25,605 nucleotides of DNA from DASTSN01 sp035760665 (GTDB taxonomy: Bacteria > Bacteroidota > Bacteroidia > Chitinophagales > Chitinophagaceae): assembly GCA_035760665.1 (NCBI GenBank), contig DASTSN010000070.1, positions 1 through 25,605 on the forward strand, written 5' to 3'. The notes beneath the pieces are model-generated. The model had not been told where the DNA came from. It saw nothing but the letters and a program-made list of their open reading frames with translations, and searched no databases. The position numbers were made by a program, and so were the translations under genes. Positions 23,647 through 25,605 of this stretch are shown here, one piece after another (position 1 is the first letter of the stretch; each line of letters begins with the position of its first letter).

Positions 23647-24267
23647 TTATTTCGCTTTTGCAGGGGCTGCAGCAGCACCTGTGGCACCAGCAGCGGCCGG
23701 CGCAGCGGCTTCTTCCTGCTTTAATTGCCTTGTCAGTACGACGGATGCAATAGGAATACGTGGCGAATTCAGGATTTCGTAATGTTCCACTTGTACATCT
23801 TCCACCCTGATATTTCCATTTAATTCAAGGTTTTCAATGTTTACCTCAATGTGCTCCTGGAGGTATTTTGGATAAGTCTTTACCTTCAGTGACTTCATTT
23901 TAGTAACCAATTTACCGCCTTCTTTCACACCAATGGATGCACCGACGAATTTCAGCGGAATGGTTGCAATCACTTTTTTGTCTTCTACCAGTTCCAATAA
24001 ATCGACATGAATCAGTTCATCGGTCACTTTGTCAAATTGCAGGTCTTTCAGGATGCACCTGTAGGTTTTTCCATCCAGTTTTACTTCAGCAATTTGGAAT
24101 TCCGGTGTATAAATTAATGGCTTAAACGCCATAGCAGAAGCATAAAAGCTGATCTCTGCTGCACCCCCGTAAATTACACCAGGCACATTTTTCTGAGAGC
24201 GAAGCTCGCGGGTGGCTTTTTTGCCGAGTTCGGTCCTCAGTTGTCCTTCGATTGTAATTGTCTTCAT
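23647..24267 (-). CDS. rplY: 50S ribosomal protein L25/general stress protein Ctc
   Basis: This 206-residue protein is the long (CTC) form of L25, which binds 5S rRNA in the 50S subunit. The N-terminal domain (about 1-95) shows GQLRTELGKKATRELRSQKNVPGVIYGG and the RNA-binding RCILKDLQFDKVTDELIHVDLLEL. The C-terminal TL5-like beta domain (about 96-183) contains IPLKFVGASIGVKEGGKL and IEVNIENLELNGNIRVEDV. The end is an alanine- and proline-rich tail. It follows prs by 65 bp with no visible terminator, so the two are probably cotranscribed, as in many bacteria. A strong terminator follows before pth. Confidence 0.95.
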   Translation of the reverse strand: MKTITIEGQLRTELGKKATRELRSQKNVPGVIYGGAAEISFYASAMAFKPLIYTPEFQIAEVKLDGKTYRCILKDLQFDKVTDELIHVDLLELVEDKKVIATIPLKFVGASIGVKEGGKLVTKMKSLKVKTYPKYLQEHIEVNIENLELNGNIRVEDVQVEHYEILNSPRIPIASVVLTRQLKQEEAAAPAAAGATGAAAAPAKAK

Positions 24268-24332
24268 TGTTTATAGTATTTAAAAATTTACTGGCTATAT
24301 GCGATCAGTCATAATCAGACCGCAGCGCCTGT

Positions 24333-25283
24333 TTATTTTTCCCTTCGCTGGGAATGAATGAACAGGCTGGTGATACTTTTATTTTCAAATGCATTGCGGA
24401 TGGCCACTGCAAACAAATCGGCCACACTTAACACTTTTATTTTGGGCGACTGCTGCTTCAGCGGAATCGTGTCACATACAATCAGTTCTTCCAGCACACT
24501 GTTATTAATATTATCGTATGCTTTACCGCTGAGCACCGGGTGTGTAATCATAGCCCGCACACTCCGGGCACCTTTTTCTTTTAAAAGAGCTGCACTTTTT
24601 GCAAGCGTTCCACCGGTATCGCAAATGTCATCAATGATAACAACATCCCGGTCCGTTACATCCCCAATCACAACCATGCTGGCAATTTCATTGGCACGTT
24701 TGCGGTGCTTATCGCAAATCACCATTTCTGCATTGAAATAGCTGGCGATTTCTCTGACCCGGTTGGTACTTCCCACGTCGGGGGCCGCAAAGGTAAGGTT
24801 TTCCAGGTGCAGATGTTCAATGTAGGGAATAAAAACTGCTGAACTATCCAAATGATCCACAGGAATATCAAAATAGCCCTGGATTTGCGGCGCATGCAAA
24901 TCCATTGTAATAATGCGGTCCGCACCGGCAGCCACTAACATATTGGCAACTAGTTTACTACCGATGGCAACCCGGGGACGGTCCTTCCGGTCCTGGCGGG
25001 CATAGCCATAGTAGGGAATTACGGCAATGACCTTATAAGCTGAAGCCCTCCTGGCTGCGTCAATCATCAGGAGCAATTCCATCAGGTTATCGGAGGGAGC
25101 GAACGTACTTTGAACCAGGAATACGTAATCACCACGGACACTTTCAGTGAAAATCGGGCATATTTCACCATCGCTGAAATACTGGATATTCACTTTTCCC
25201 AGCTGCGTTCCATATTTTTTGCAGATCTGCTGGGCCAGTTCCTGGGACCCGTTTCCGGAGAAAATCTTAGCGGTAGAATGCAT
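24333..25283 (-). CDS. prs: Ribose-phosphate pyrophosphokinase (PRPP synthetase)
   Basis: This 316-residue cytoplasmic enzyme makes 5-phosphoribosyl diphosphate from ribose 5-phosphate and ATP for nucleotide, histidine and tryptophan synthesis. The catalytic flexible loop YARQDRKDRPR lies at 94-104, the metal-binding MDLHAPQIQGYFDIPVDHL at 127-145 (with His130), and the PRPP loop DVVIIDDICDTGGT at 213-226. The length matches class I PRS. The ATG at 25281-25283 (MHSTAKIFSGNGSQELA) is the family start; an upstream in-frame extension of 50 residues reads as noise. TATCTTCG (25308-25301) is a candidate -7 box 17 nt before it, framed by GCGGC/GCCGC. Confidence 0.96.
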   Translation of the reverse strand: MHSTAKIFSGNGSQELAQQICKKYGTQLGKVNIQYFSDGEICPIFTESVRGDYVFLVQSTFAPSDNLMELLLMIDAARRASAYKVIAVIPYYGYARQDRKDRPRVAIGSKLVANMLVAAGADRIITMDLHAPQIQGYFDIPVDHLDSSAVFIPYIEHLHLENLTFAAPDVGSTNRVREIASYFNAEMVICDKHRKRANEIASMVVIGDVTDRDVVIIDDICDTGGTLAKSAALLKEKGARSVRAMITHPVLSGKAYDNINNSVLEELIVCDTIPLKQQSPKIKVLSVADLFAVAIRNAFENKSITSLFIHSQRREK

Positions 25284-25377
25284 GGATGTTAAATGTGCGG
25301 CGAAGATATTAATTAGCCGCCATTCACATCTGCCAGAAAGAAAAAATATCCTCCCGGTTGGTATATGTAAAAATTTA

Positions 25378-25605
25378 TTAGCGCAGCGAAGCCATACTGC
25401 TGCTGTAGGCCGATACTGCCGGCTGGGTGGCAACAGGCTGTTCTTGTTTTTTTACAACTGCCTCATCGTTGGAGGAAGTACCATTGATACTGTAAAAAAT
25501 AGAAGAACAAATAAAAATAGAGAGTAAAAGGGCCACTACATAAACACCAGCAAAGAACAAAACCGGGTGTAATGCCCCCATGGGAGTAATTGTTTTGGCT
25601 TTCAT
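25378..25605 (-). CDS. Small hypothetical membrane protein
   Basis: This is a 75-residue predicted protein whose ATG coincides with the right window edge, so an upstream extension cannot be excluded. One strongly hydrophobic helix (about 14-38: VLFFAGVYVVALLLSIFICSSIF) follows a short basic N-terminus. After it comes a polar, Ser/Gln/Val-rich tail ending in SMASLR. I do not recognise a family. The pattern suggests a single-pass inner-membrane protein with the tail outside, or a small secreted lipoprotein-like product without a clear lipobox. It lies 94 bp upstream of prs on the same strand. Confidence 0.6.
   Translation of the reverse strand: MKAKTITPMGALHPVLFFAGVYVVALLLSIFICSSIFYSINGTSSNDEAVVKKQEQPVATQPAVSAYSSSMASLR

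Noticed and set aside
1..25605. CRISPR arrays, insertion sequences, prophage or defence genes
   Set aside because: No repeat-spacer pattern, transposase, integrase or known defence domain was seen; all confident genes are core or accessory metabolism, transport and regulation.

Overview
The window looks like chromosomal DNA of a Bacteroidota bacterium, most likely Chitinophagaceae or a close relative. Supporting signs are several promoter-like boxes of the form TAnnTTTG, a two-component sensor with a periplasmic double propeller (Reg_prop/Y_Y_Y) paired with a LytTR regulator, tandem DUF1573 proteins, fused E1 alpha-beta dehydrogenases, and few clear Shine-Dalgarno sites. I see no insertion sequence, prophage, CRISPR array or rRNA. 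It reads as ordinary core and semi-core genome.

Layout. At 1-3476 (minus strand) lie the 5' end of a glycosyltransferase family 9 gene and a tight transporter cluster: a GltP-like symporter, a DedA protein and an MFS carrier. At 3633-6164 (plus) come an APC-family amino acid permease with a strong terminator, then yebC behind its own promoter and a 140-nt leader that can fold into a long nested hairpin. A 38-bp perfect palindrome separates yebC from a convergent lipoprotein with two DUF4242 repeats (6277-6921). A gene-free stretch (6922-7276) precedes a 1016-residue sensor kinase, its LytTR response regulator and a DCC-family (DUF393) protein (7277-11581, plus). From 11578 to 15690 (minus) run a fused E1, a dodecin, a TRIC-type channel and a PhzF-like isomerase. 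At 15816-18067 (plus) are two tandem DUF1573 secreted proteins and a class I aminotransferase. A minus-strand GNAT acetyltransferase lies divergent to an AraC regulator (18127-19750). Then, all on the minus strand (19772-25605), come tRNA-Met(CAT) with a recognisable promoter, a second fused E1, a fumarylacetoacetate-hydrolase-family enzyme, pth, rplY/ctc, prs and a small membrane protein at the window edge.

How the genes work together. The clearest functional groupings are the sensor/regulator pair, the translation and nucleotide group prs-rplY-pth (split by a terminator before pth), and the transporter cluster for amino acids or dicarboxylates. The two fused E1 enzymes point to 2-oxoacid (probably branched-chain) oxidation, but their E2 and E3 partners are not here. 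The most unusual non-coding signals are the structured yebC leader, a group of promoter-like boxes only 4-5 nt from start codons (possible leaderless transcripts), and a terminator whose U-tract runs to within a base or two of the next gene's first possible start codon.
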